From the NCBI RefSeq assembly GCF_018812025.1, contig NC_063051.1:2636001-2700000 (forward strand): a stretch of 64,000 nt of DNA, read 5' to 3'. The first letter of the stretch is position 1. The number at the start of each line of letters is the position of its first letter. Shown here in pieces: positions 22,511 through 34,512 of the stretch. The stretch comes from Megalobrama amblycephala. Taxonomy: Eukaryota > Chordata > Actinopteri > Cypriniformes > Xenocyprididae. The notes under the pieces are model-generated. The model saw nothing but the letters and a program-made list of their open reading frames with translations, had not been told where the DNA came from and did not search any database. Made by a program: the position numbers and the translations under genes.

Positions 22511-22856
22511 TCACACTCCACATTCACGATTTTACTGTGACTTGACACAATGTGTCTGAAAACCAACAGAAACTGCATCGAGAGTCTCAGGATGAGCGGA
22601 TGAACAGATACAGAGAGGCATCGATACTGTACTACAGTAGATCACACAATCAATGACACGCTTACTTGATTCAGAGAGATCAGATCACCTCCAAATTATG
22701 TGTAAAAATGAAATGGCGCATATGAAAATATGCTGCTTCTCACCCTGCATGAAACTTTGCTGTTGTCATGACAATCCTGTGCATGAGAATCAATAGATGT
22801 GATGTGCGTGTAAATACACTACTGTAAAAAACTTGAGGGATTTTGTAATGTTTTTG
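22511..22856. other. Unique sequence, nothing recognised
   Basis: Single-copy sequence with short CA-rich patches near 22500-22520 and no repeat termini or frames. Confidence 0.4.
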
Positions 22857-23054
22857 AAAGAATCAAGGCTGCATTTATTTGATCAAAAATACAGTAAAAT
22901 TGTGAAATATTTTTACAATTTAAAATAACTGTTTTCTATGTGAATATATAGTAAAGTGTAATTTATTCCTGTGATCAAAGCTGAATTTTCAGCATCATTA
23001 CTCCAGTCTTCAGTGTCACATGATCCTTCAGAAATCATTCTGATATGATGATTT
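22857..23054 (-). repeat. Truncated dispersed repeat, minus copy
   Basis: Carries TTCAGTGTCACATGATCCTT and the CAGTAAAATTGTGAAATATT end of the family. It stops after ATGATTTGCA, where the minisatellite begins without a gap. Confidence 0.85.
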
Positions 23055-24835
23055 GCAAGTTGCAAAGTCGGAATTGTGAGACAAAGTTGGAATTGTGAGT
23101 TATAAAGTCGTAATTGCGAGACAAAGTCGGAATTGCAAGTTATGAAGTCAGAATTGCGAGACAAAATCGGAATTGCAGGATATAAAGTTGGAATTGTGAG
23201 ATATAAAGTCGTAATTGCGAGACAAAGTTGGAATTGTGAGTTATAAAGTCAGAATTGCAAGATATAAAGTCAGAATTGCGAGACAAAGTCGGAATTGCAG
23301 GATATAAAGTTGGAATTATGAGATATAAAGTCGGAATTGCGAGATATAAAGTCGGAATTGTGAGTTATAAAGTCAGAATTGAGAGACAAAGTCGGAATTG
23401 CAAGTTATAAAGTCAGAATTGCAAGATATAAAGTCAGAATTACAAGTTATAAAGTCGGAATTGCGAGACAAAGTCAGAATTGCAAGATATAAAGTCAGAA
23501 TTACGAGTTATAAAGTCGGAATTGCAAGACAAAGTCGGAATTGCAAGATATAAAGTTGGAAATGTGAGAAATAAAGTCAGAATTGCGAGTTATAAAGTCA
23601 AAATTGTAAGTTATGAAGTCAAAATTGCAAGATATAAAGTCGTAATTGCGAGTTGTAAAGTCGGAATTGCGAGACAAAATCGGAATTGCGAGATATAAAG
23701 TCGGAATTGCGAGTCATAAAGTCGGAATTGCGAGACAAAATCGGAATTGCGAGATATAAAGTCGGAATTGCGAGTCATAAAGTCGGAATTGCGAGACAAA
23801 GTCGGAATTGCAGGATATAAAGTTGGAATTGTGAGATATAAAGTCGGAATTGCGAGACAAAGTTGGAATTGTGAGTTATAAAGTCAGAATTGAGAGACAA
23901 AGTCGGAATTGCAAGTTATAAAGTCAGAATTGCAAGATATAAAGTCAGAATTACGAGTTATAAAAAGTCGGAATTGCGAGACAAAGTCAGAATTGCAAGA
24001 TATAAAGTCAGAATTACGAGTTATAAAGTCAGAATTGCGAGACAAAGTCGGAATTGCAGGATATAAAGTTGGAATTATGAGATATAAAGTCGGAATTGCG
24101 AGATATAAAGTCGGAATTGTGAGTTATAAAGTCAGAATTGAGAGACAAAGTCGGAATTGCAAGTTATAAAGTCAGAATTGCAAGATATAAAGTCAGAATT
24201 ACGAGTTATAAAAAGTCGGAATTGCGAGACAAAGTCAGAATTGCAAGATATAAAGTCAGAATTACGAGTTATAAAGTCGGAATTGCAAGACAAAGTCGGA
24301 ATTGCAAGATATAAAGTTGGAAATGTGAGAAATAAAGTCAGAATTGCGAGTTATAAAGTCAAAATTGCAAGTTATGAAGTCAAAATTGCAAGATATAAAG
24401 TCGTAATTGCGAGTTGTAAAGTCGGAATTGCGAGATATAAAGTCGGAATTGCGAGTCATAAAGTCGGAATTGCGAGACAAAATCGGAATTGCGAGATATA
24501 AAGTCGGAATTGCGAGTCATAAAGTCGGAATTGCGAGACAAAGTCGGAATTGCAAGTTATGAAGTCAGAATTGCAAGATATAAAGTCGGAATTGCAAGTT
24601 ATAAAGTCGGAATTGCAAGTTATAAAGTCGGAATTGCAAGTTATGAAGTCAGAATTGCAAGATATAAAGTCGGAATTGCAAGTTATAAAGTCGGAATTGC
24701 AAGACAAAGTTGGAATTGCAAGATATAAAGTTGGAATTATGAGTTATAAAGTTGGAATTGCGAGATATAAATTTGTAATCGTAAGTTATGAAGTCAGAAT
24801 TGCAAGAAAAAAATTCAAAATTGTGAGATAAAGTC
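23055..24835. repeat. 19-21 bp minisatellite (AAGTCGGAATTGCGAG type)
   Basis: Roughly 85-90 units built on AAAGTCGGAATTGCGAG with ACA, ATAT or TTAT spacers. Blocks recur at longer range: an AATGTGAGAAATAAAGTC variant appears at 23562 and 24322 (offset about 760), and another block at about 23909 and 24157 (offset 248). Because unit lengths are often multiples of three or close to it, frames such as KSELQxIKSEL open on both strands; these are artefacts. Its right flank (CAATTACCTTTTTTATTTT, then CAGTGGCAGAAACAAG) matches the unexpanded relative at 36110-36345. Confidence 0.93.
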
Positions 24836-25234
24836 TCAATTACCTTTTTTATTTTTTATTCAGTGGCAGAAACAAGATTCCATAATTTAATGAATCTTTC
24901 ATGAATAAAACTTAATTTTTCTCTCTCTCTAAAAAAGAAAAATCATACTGACCATAAACTTTTGAACAGTAGCACATTAGATTCTTCTAGATCAATCTAG
25001 TGCTGCTTTGGTGTAATTTCAGATACTGTAGTTTCTGTTGAATATGCACAGAAGTGTGAAGTGGTTAAACAAAAATGGCAAAGCAGAATCTGCTTAAATC
25101 ATGACACACAAATCCACACACATCCAAATAGACTGAGAGGAAGAGAACTGTGTGTCTGCTTCAACACAAACACATCTGAACAACATCACTGCACACACAT
25201 CACATCTACACTTTGGCCTCACGTTTAGCCTGTA

Positions 25235-25267
<33 letters not shown>

Positions 25268-25689
25268 GCTGTGTTTCAGCATTCGCCTTAAGGAAGGATA
25301 TTTTTCATTGTCAGATGAAGCGACTGCAGTGGCAGAGGGTGTAGTATGCTGATATCAGCAACACACTGATAAAGAGATCAGACACACACACACACACACA
25401 CCCCGCTGGCCACTCAACTGCACACCACATCAGAAATATGAATAAACGTTAAATAAGTTCAAAGAGACACACAAAACTGGCTGAAATGCATCTTCAGACT
25501 GTATTTTCACATTGAGAGTTTCATATTCACTGTAAATAAATGTTCTTCCAACACATTCAAATATATAATCTTGCTGTTTGAGCATGAAAAAGCTCTGCAA
25601 AGTCCTTCCAGCAGGTGTTCTTCTCTATATCAGTGTTTCTGAACTCCATCTTGAGTTTCTTCACAATATTCCTCATTTAAATAATTCAT
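24836..25689. other. Unique sequence with CA microsatellites
   Basis: The first 50 bases are the flank of the preceding minisatellite element. (CA)n tracts lie at about 25230-25265 and 25381-25402. The rest is single copy without recognised content. Confidence 0.5.
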
Positions 25690-25971
25690 GCACAGAATAA
25701 AGGGGCGGGGCCTGGTTGAGTTAGTTGAAACTGGCGGTTATGGTAAGGGGCGGGACATTTCCCAAACACCAATCACAACACACTGCTCCAGCCGACCAAT
25801 CAGAGCACATTGTGCTTTTCAGAAGCAGAGGCTTCATAGAGACAGAGCGTTACTGACAGACTGGGAAGAGAGGAGCTGCAACAATGGAGAATATGAGGAG
25901 AATAATCAACATTCAATCTAGTAGAGCCCAAAAACAACATCAAGAGTTTGTAAGGGCATAATAAGTCTTCT
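25690..25971 (+). mobile_element. Partial TTAA MITE abutting the next one
   Basis: GGGGCGGGGCCTGGTTGAG, CCAATCACAACACACTG and the closing GGGCATAATAAGTCTTCTTT resemble one end of the TTAAAGGGGACATATCATG family. It runs straight into a second element sharing the TTAA at 25972. The frame at 25688-25921 falls inside and is not considered a gene. Confidence 0.6.
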
Positions 25972-26347
25972 TTAAAGGGGACATATCATGACTTTTTCCA
26001 TGTTTAAGTGCTATAATCGGGTCCCCGGTGCATCAGTCTCTCCTTCAGTGTCGACTCCAGTTTGAACAATGTAAGGCTGAACACTTTCGTCATTTTGCTG
26101 CGTGAGATTCTCCAGCTTTGTTGTTGTTGAGCTGTTAAAGCTCCGCCCTCTTATGGAAAGCGGAGCTCATTTGCATTTAAAGGGACACACACAAAAACGG
26201 CGTGTTTTTGCCCAAATAGGGGCAAATTTGACAAGCTATAATAAATTATCTGTGGGGGATTTTGAGCTGTAACTTCACAGACACATTCTGGAGACACCAG
26301 AGACTTATATTACATCTTGTGAAAGGGACATTAAAGGTCCACTTTAA
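25972..26347 (+). mobile_element. TTAA MITE (TTAAAGGGGACATATCATG family), copy 2
   Basis: Begins TTAAAGGGGACATATCATGA and ends AGGTCCACTTTAA. It has an extra segment with GTGTCGACTCCAGTTTGAAC that copy 1 lacks but the copy at 51470-51998 keeps. The ATTTGCAT octamer is intact at 26169-26176. Confidence 0.85.
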
Positions 26348-27229
26348 GGTCAAAGCAGACTTTATACCAGTAATCAAAGGTCTGGTTGTGAGAATCTCCC
26401 ACACACTCTCAATTTCTGCTCTCTCACAGCAAACCAGCGGCGTCTTCACATCACAGACGGGAGTGTGGGAACGTGTGTCTCCCACACAAACACTTGCAAA
26501 CCATCTTTTGACTAATTGCTGCTGTTTTTCATTGTTTGAGCTGAAAGAAGGCTGTAGATAATTGCACACACGTGCCCTTTCGTTTGCAATAGCGCTCCTC
26601 TTCTCCGAGTGTTGCTTAACCTTTAGCAAATGACGCACGACCCGAGCGGCATCCATCTATAACGGCACATCGGTGTACAGAGAGAGAACATCTGTCTCAA
26701 CCGCCGACGTGACTGTCAATACGACCCACCGAACACCAGGAACATCAGTCCGATCGCACGATAGAAGCACCGTAAACAGAGCGCGCGGCTTTGCTTGCGT
26801 GTGCACGTGCGTTTGATGCACGGCTCCGGGAGGCCGGCAGATATAATAAAGGCTTATCGTTTGGAGGCAATTTCACAGCAGCACGCGCCTAATTGAACAG
26901 TCTGTTTCAAGCATTCTATTCTCCCTCCGACGCCGAGCCGCCGGGAACAATCTGAGAAATGACACCTTCCTCGAGTCATTGAGCAGGGCTGCGGCGACAG
27001 AAGAGCGTGAGAAGACACTCTCATCGTCTGCAGGGGAGGCTGAGCCAGAGCAGGACAGCTAACTAAGATAACAATGGGTGGAAAGCAGCTGACGGTGGTG
27101 TGAACCATTCAGAGTTGAATTACAATGAAATTCCAGGTCAATTCCTGAATTTCAATTGCAGAAAATTTGAAATGAGGAACTAGAATTAAAATCAATTCAA
27201 GAAATGCATCTATTTAAATGTGTTTATTT
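26348..27229. promoter_or_regulatory. Unique CpG-retaining sequence, candidate regulatory elements
   Basis: Single-copy DNA in which 26630-26840 is CpG-rich and 26850-27010 is GC-balanced with GGCTTATCG (GATA-type), CCTAATTGAAC and CTCCGACGCCGAGCCGCC strings. TAATTG also occurs at 26514 and a related GATAATTGC near 26557. Overlapping frames on both strands, including a 136-codon minus frame, resemble no protein family. I favour conserved non-coding DNA. Confidence 0.35.
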
Positions 27230-27672
27230 ATCTGAAACATCATTTTAATGTTGGCTTCACAGTCGTCATGTTAATAAAAAAAAAAAAAAAAAAAAAAAAT
27301 GAAAGTCTAAGTTTTAAGATTTTCTAGGCCTTAGTGACAGAATAATAAGTAAGTAAATAAATAAATAAAAATAAAGGTTTTATAGGGCTTACTGACAGAT
27401 AAATAAATAAACAAACAAACTAAGATTCATTAAAATCCATAAAAGTTCAAAGAAAATTATAACCAAAAAAAATGTCAAAACATTTGTCAATACTAGTTTC
27501 ACAGTTTTGTTTAAAATAAAATAAAGTCTAAGTTTGAAGGTTTTATAGGGCTTATTGACAGACATAAATAAATAAAATAAATAAAGTTTTAATAAAATCA
27601 ATGTAAATTCAAAGAATTTAAGGTTTTCTAGGTCTTAGTGACAGACAATAAATAAAAGTAAAAAAAAAAACA

Positions 27673-27732
<60 letters not shown>

Positions 27733-28246
27733 TGAAGGTTTTATAGGGCTTACTGACAGACAATAAATAAATAAATAAACTAAGATTTATAATCAATAGA
27801 AATTCAAAGAAATTCATATAACCACAAAAAGTCAACATTTTAATGCTAGCTTCAGTTTTGAATAAAATAAAATAAAATAAAATAAAATAAAATAAAATAA
27901 AATAAAAAAATAAAATAAAAAAATAAAAATTTAGGCCTTACAGACAGACGGAAAGAAAATACATAAATAAATTAAAATCAATAGAAATTCAAAGAAATTC
28001 ATATAACCACAAAAAGTCAAAATTTTAATGCTAGCTTCAGTTTTGAATAAAATAAAATAAAATAAAATAATAAAATAAAAAAAAATAAAAAAATAAAAAA
28101 TAAAAATTTTAGGCCTTACAGACAGACGGAAAGACAATACATAAATAAATTAAAATCAATAGAAATTCAAAGAAATTCTTATAACCACAAAAAAATAACA
28201 TTTGTCAATAATAATTTTGAATAAAATAAAAAAATAAAATAAAACA
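27230..28246. repeat. Degenerate A-rich tandem repeat with (ATAAA)n and (TA)n
   Basis: About six diverged copies of a unit of 100-190 bp with TTTATAGGGCTTACTGACAG, ATAGAAATTCAAAGAAATTC and ATTTTAATGCTAGCTTCAG. Each contains ATAAA runs of different length; there is a 24-A run at 27276-27299 and a (TA)n tract at 27679-27728. Minus-strand frames rich in F, L, Y and I are translations of these A-runs. Confidence 0.85.
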
Positions 28247-28525
28247 GTAACACTTTACAATAAGATTCATTAGTTAATATTAAGTAGTTAACATGAACTA
28301 ATAATAAACTGCACTTATACAGCATTTATTAATCTTTGTTAATGTTAATTTCAACATTTACTGTGAACTAACATGAACAAACAATGAACAACTGTATTTT
28401 CATTAACTAACGTTAACGAAGATTAGTACTGTAAATACAGTAACAAATGTATTGCTCATGGATAGTTCATGTTAGTTAATGCATTAACTAATGTTTAGCT
28501 AATGAACCTTACTGTAAAGTGTTAC
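28247..28525. mobile_element. Palindromic MITE with GTAACACTTTACAATAAG ends
   Basis: Left end GTAACACTTTACAATAAGAT and right end CCTTACTGTAAAGTGTTAC are inverted matches, continuing inward through TCATTAGTTAA and TTAGCTAATGAA. The 279-bp element is non-coding and of a type widespread in teleosts. It sits at the right edge of the A-rich repeat. Confidence 0.85.
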
Positions 28526-28719
28526 CAATAAAATGCACAGTGCACTGAAATTGTTTTTGCACTTGTTTTAATTGTATAGTATGCTGCAGATGCTTTGGCA
28601 ATACGAATATAAAAATATTTGTCATGCAGATAAACCACCTTAAAACTGAAACTAGAACAGCTAGTGTGTCATTCTCATCTTTTTTTCTATCATAAAATTC
28701 AGTCCTACCTTCATTTTGG

Positions 28720-28791
<72 letters not shown>

Positions 28792-28850
28792 TAACTTTAC
28801 ACTCCATGTTCTCTCACTGTTGTTCTCTCACACATTATTCTAGAGTGAGA
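28526..28850. repeat. Unique sequence with long (CA)n microsatellite
   Basis: A (CA)n tract of about 34 units occupies 28722-28790. Sequence before it is single copy without recognised features. Confidence 0.8.
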
Positions 28851-29480
28851 AATCTTGGTCTCTCTGTCATCACCCTGTGTTCATCAGCCCTTATTACTGT
28901 TGCACTAATTGGAAGATGAGTCCCGATTAATCACGCGCACACACGCGGGCGACGGAGTCACCGAGAGACTTAATTGGGCCACTGATTGGCTGAGACTAAT
29001 TGAGCATTGATGGGAGAGCATGCGTGTACGTGAGAGCGTGACAGTGACACGCCGGTCCAATTAAAACACACACACACTCCTCTCGTGTCTCTGCTTTAAT
29101 TGCCGGTTGAAGGTTTGAACTGTTCTTCTTCTTCTTCTTCTTTGTACTAATTGTCCGGTTTCCTTTAGCGAGGCCTGAACAACATCTAACTGCAAATACA
29201 AACACATGCTTATTAAAGACGAGCTCCGCCGAGACGTGTCGCTTTCTGCTTTTAATGAAACGAGCAGCATGTCAGGAGCATGATGGGAAGCTCTTAAAAA
29301 AAAAGAGCACCGTTCCACCCATCTATCAGCTGGAAACGCAAACACGACCAACAATAACCGCTAAACAAATGATGCATTTCTTGCCACAGCTATTAATAAG
29401 CTAGATGGCTTTATTAATACACATATAACGCACGTGTTTGAGGCTAATGATCTTACATAGCCGTCCGATAATGAGAGCGT
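28851..29480. promoter_or_regulatory. Candidate enhancer with clustered TAATTG homeodomain cores
   Basis: Six TAATTG/CAATTA cores lie within 248 bp at about 28906, 28971, 28997, 29058, 29097 and 29148, in sequence that is not especially AT-rich. A GATTAATC site lies at 28925. Further TAAT sites (AGCTATTAATAAGCT, CTTTATTAATAC, GATAATGAG) follow to 29480. TAATTG/TAATTA is the core bound by many homeodomain factors. Overlapping minus-strand frames here are not recognised as coding. Confidence 0.45.
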
Positions 29481-30190
29481 AATGAAAAATTTAATGAAGT
29501 AAAAACACCCAGCTACTGTAGGAGAACACGATGCACTCTGGGAAACTCTAAGGCTTAACTAGACGTCATCCATCACAGCTTGTGCATAAGCCAAATATTA
29601 TCTGTTAACAGTATGGAGCTGTCCTCTGGAAAATAGAGCCGCATTACAAATGCATTTCTGGGTCAAGATGTGCTGTGGGGATAAAACATGATGCTTCAGA
29701 CTAACAAGTTACTCCGGTGAACTTTATGCTTTTGCACTTTATCCGGGTACAAATAGTCAAGTTAGTAATGAGAGAAGAAGAAAGTGAGAGAGACAAAGAT
29801 CATAATAATAAAGAGTTAGAAACTCTGAGGCGAAATACAACAGTCACACAGCAAATGTATTCTTAGATACAATTAACCCGCGCTGATGTGGGGACAGAGG
29901 CTGAAACTAAAGTGAGATTCTGAGCCATTATATATTTGCCATTATTATTAGGGGTGTTTGGTGAGTCCCTGTTATTATTGCTCATAGTTAGAGTTAGTGA
30001 TGTGAAACTGAAACTTTTGCATACAGGATTCCTTGAATCGTGTGTTGTTGAAAAGTTTTGCTGGTGATCAGATGCGTCATTTTCACCTGCTGGACCGGAA
30101 AACAGCTGAACAAGATCTCACAAATGTACATTGGAGGAGGAAAAAGAGGCAAATCTACAGACCAGAAGATCACAGAGACTCTTCTCACAC
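29481..30190. other. Unique sequence, nothing firmly recognised
   Basis: Single-copy sequence with no repeat signatures until the minisatellite begins near 30200. The 94-codon minus frame (29994-30278) overlaps the minisatellite edge and has no recognisable domain. Confidence 0.4.
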
Positions 30191-30199
30191 CAGACAGGG

Positions 30200-32935
30200 A
30201 GAAAACACCTAGCCTAGCAACTCCATAGCAACCACTTAGCAACCATTCAGAACATCCTAACAACCCCATTGCAATCACTCAGAACACCGTAGCAGCCACA
30301 TAGCCCTAGTAAACTCATAGCGACCACTAAGAACACCCTGGCAACCCGTTAGCAACCATTCAAAACATCCTAACAACCCTATAGAAGCAATTTAGAACAT
30401 CCTAACAACCCTATAGAAGCAATTTAGAACATCCTAACAACCCCATTGCAACCACCTAGAATATCATAGCAAACCCATAGCAACCACTAAGAACACTCTG
30501 GCAACCCCTTAGCAACCACTCAGAACATCCTAACAACCCTATAGAAGCAATTTAGAACATCCTATCAACCCCATTGCAACCACCTAGAATATCATAGCAA
30601 CCCCATAGCAACCACTCAGAACACCTTAGCAGCCTCATAGCTCTAGTAAATTCATAGCAACCACTAAGAAGACCCTGGCAACCCCTAAGCAACCAATGAG
30701 AACATCCTAACTACCCCATTGCAACCACTAGAACACCATGGTAACCCCATAGCAATCACTCAGAACACCTTAACAGCCTCATAGCTCTAGTAAACTCATA
30801 GCAACCACTCAGAACATCCTAACAACCCTATAGAAGCAATTTAGAACATCCTAACAACCCCACTGCAACCACCTAGAATATCATAGCAACCCCATAGCAA
30901 CCACTCAGAAGACATTAGCAGCCTCATAGCTCTAGTAAATTCATAGCAACCACTAAGAAGACCCTGGCAACCCCTAAGCAACCAATGAGAACATCCTAAC
31001 TACCTCAATGCAACCACTAGAATACCATGGTAACCCCATAGCAATCACTCAGAACACCTTAACAGCCTCATAGCTCTAGTAAACTCATAGCAACCACTCA
31101 GAACATCCTAACAACCCTATAGAAGCAATTTAGAACATCCTAACAACCCCACTGCAACCACCTAGAATATCATAGCAACCCCATAGCAACCACTCAGAAC
31201 ACCTTAGCAGCCTCATAGCTCTAGTAAATTCATAGCAACCACTAAGAAGACCCTGGCAACCCCTAAGCAACCAATGAGAACATCCTAACTACCCCATTGC
31301 AACCACTAGAACACCATGGTAACCCCATAGCAACCACTCAGAACACCTTAGCAGCCTCATAGCTCTAGCAAACCCATAGCAACCACTCAGAACATCCTAA
31401 CAACCCTATAGAAGCAATTTAGAACATCCTAACAACCCCACTGCAACCACCTAGAATATCATAGCAACCCCATAGCAACCACTCAGAACACCTTAGCAGC
31501 CTCATAGCTCTAGTAAATTCATAGCAACCACTAAGAAGACCCTGGCAACCCCTAAGCAACCAATGAGAACATCCTAACTACCTCAATGCAACCACTAGAA
31601 TACCATGGTAACCCCATAGCAATCACTCAGAACACCTTAACAGCCTCATAGCTCTAGTAAACTCATAGCAACCACTAAGAACACCCTGACAACCCCTTAG
31701 CAACCACTCAGAACATCCTAACAACCCTATAGAAACAATTTAGAACATCCTAACAACCCCATCGCAACCACCTAGAACATCATAACAACACCATTGCAAC
31801 CACCCACAACAGCCTAGTAACCCTATAACAAACACCCAGAACACCATAACAACCCCTTAGCAACCATTCAGAACACCCTAGCTTCTTCGTAGCCCTAGTA
31901 AACACATAGTTACCAAAAAGAATACCTTAGCAACCACTCAGGACATACTAACAACTCCATAGAAACCACCCAGAACATCCTAACAACCCTTTAGCAACCA
32001 CACAGAACACCTTAGCAGCCTCATAGTCCTAGTAAACTCATAGCTACCACTAAGAACACCCTAGCAACCCTTTAGCAACCATTCAGAACATCCTAACAAC
32101 CCTATAGAAACAATTTAGAACATCCTAACAACCCCATCGCAACCACCAAGAATTGCCTTGCAACCTTACAACAACCACCCAGAACTCTAGAGCAACTACT
32201 CAGAACACCCTAGCATCCTCATAACCCTAGTAAACTCATAGCTACCAATAAAAACACCCTGGCAACCCGTTAGCAACCATTCAGAACATCTTAGCGACCC
32301 CTTGGCAAACGTTCAAAGCATCCTAACAACCCTATAGAAGCAATTTAGAACATCCTAACAACCCCATCGCAGCCACCAACAGCCTTGCAACCTTACAACA
32401 ACCACCCAGAACTCTAGAGCAATCACTCAGAACACCTTAGCATCCTCATAACCCTAGTAAACTCATAGCTACCAATAAGAACACCCTAGAAACCCCTTAG
32501 CAACCACTCAAACACACTTGCAACCACTCAGAAAACCCTAGCAACCCAATAACAACCATCCCGAACACTGAAGGAACTGCCTAGCAACCACTCAGAACAC
32601 CCTAGCAACCCCTTAGCAACCACCCAAACACACAAGCAACTACTCAGAAAACCCTAGCAACCCAATTTCAACCATCCAGAACACTGTAGGAACACCCTAG
32701 CAACCCCTTAGAAACCACCCAAACACACAAGCAACCACTCAGAACACCCTAGCAACCCCTTATCAACCACCCAAACACACAAGCAACCACTCAGAAAACC
32801 CTAGCAACCCAATAACAACCATCCAGAACACAGTAGGAACTGCCTAGCAATCACTCAGTACACCCTACTAACGCCTTATTAACCATCCAAAACACCCTAG
32901 CAACCACTCAGAAGAACCCTAGCAACTGTCCACAG
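30200..32935. repeat. TAGCAACC-type minisatellite, partly a 289-bp higher-order repeat
   Basis: Units combine CATAGCAACCACTCAGAACA with short spacers such as CCTAACAACCCC. Between about 30500 and 31800 the CTCTAGTAAA marker recurs at 30641, 30785, 30930, 31074, 31219, 31363, 31508 and 31652. Spacing alternates 144 and 145 bp, and the two spacers differ in content, giving a 289-bp dimer repeated about four times. Later units (32480-32930) are shorter and more irregular. A small inverted relative lies at 43372-43440. There is no open frame of note. Confidence 0.95.
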
Positions 32936-34075
32936 CAGCATGATGGTGGTGAGTTCTGTACAGGTGAACATCACTCACGGCTTCTTCAGCTCTAGTTTGA
33001 CAGTCTCTAAGAATCAAAGAGCGTCTCAGTCAGTGATCTGTAATAGAGAAACTCATCAGTTTTCATCTCTTCATCATAATTTAGTCTCACTGACAGAAAC
33101 GACTTACTGCAGCGAGTTTAAAGACAAAGCTTTATCTTCATGAGAATGAACAAAACAAATAATGATGCTGAACAACACAATGACTTTCAAACTCAGATCA
33201 GACTCTTGCCTCCTGATGCCCAAAAAACATTCTTTGACCACGTCACAAAAAGAGTTCTGTCACTCATATAATAATACACTGATTTACCATAAACTGGAAT
33301 TAATGATCTCCAATTAAACAAATCCAAAATATTTCAGAGGATTAATAATTATAATTCTGCTCCCGCAAGCAACATTTACAGAAGAAACCCGAAGCCGACT
33401 GCTGGCGCTCTTGATGGAGTCTGGATCTGTCTGGATCCGTTCAGTCAGGCTGAGAATGAACATCAGTCGCTCAAACTCTCGCCGGGACCGTCTCTCACCC
33501 GCTCCGCCACCTGCTCCTCGCCCAACAGAATGAGCGCATAATGAGAGGAAGAATAACAGAGGCGAGAGGGGGGCGGCAATGTGGCTTTGTGGGGCAGTTG
33601 ACGTCCTCCAACGGCGAATGAGAAGATCTGTCACTGGCCACTGGCGTCTGGATGATCCCGTTTACTGCCAAGAGCTCTGGAGGAGCAGAGCCAAATGAGA
33701 GTTTAACATTTACTGAAGAAATCTGAGCAAAGATTGCCACCATGATGCTCAGGTGTTTGCAACACGTTGCCATGTGAGTGTCCCGAGCGGGTCTTATAGT
33801 GTTTGCCTGTATAACTATAGGAATGTTCTGAAATGCTCCTGATGTTGAGCCGAATATATCCAGAAGTATTTGTGTGCTGCATTCACAGTGTTAACACAAC
33901 AGGGACATTATCTGCTGCTTCTGTCGGCTGTAGGTGTCTGTGCTGGTAATGGTCTGTTCAGAGGAACTCGTGTGACACACTGGAGCAGTAACTGAACATG
34001 ATGTCAGGGTGGAAATGCCAGAGCAAGTGTTTAAGTCGATAACAATCCAGAGAAGTGCAGCTTTAATAAGAGGAC
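32936..34075. other. Unique sequence, candidate conserved non-coding element
   Basis: Single-copy DNA. The part 33360-33760 is GC-balanced with CpGs and contains GTTTACTGCCAAGAGCTCTG and CAAATGAGAG strings of regulatory appearance. Two overlapping minus frames (33314-33634 and 33495-33773) in different phases look like open sequence by chance. No domain was recognised. Confidence 0.3.
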
Positions 34076-34171
34076 ACACACACACATGCACATTCGCACA
34101 AATACACTCATACTCGCACACATCCACACACACATCCACACACACAAGCACACACACACACACACACACAC

Positions 34172-34243
<72 letters not shown>

Positions 34244-34464
34244 GCACACACACACGCACACGCACACGCACAAGCACACACACACACACACACACACACA
34301 CAAGCACACACACAAGCACACACACAAGCACACACACACACACACACACACTCTTGCACACATCTACACACACTCTGACACACATACACACGCTAACACA
34401 AACACTCCCATTCAATCACACACACACACACACACACTCACTTGCACACATCTACACACACTAT

Positions 34465-34512
<48 letters not shown>

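Noticed and set aside
23480..24831. Frames encoding repeated IKSEL/YKVGIA peptides, and RNSDF on the other strand
   Set aside because: They are translations of the 19-21 bp minisatellite in several phases on both strands, with no domain or codon bias.
26246..26656. 136-codon minus-strand frame
   Set aside because: It begins inside a MITE, overlaps a 99-codon frame on the other strand and matches no family I recognise.
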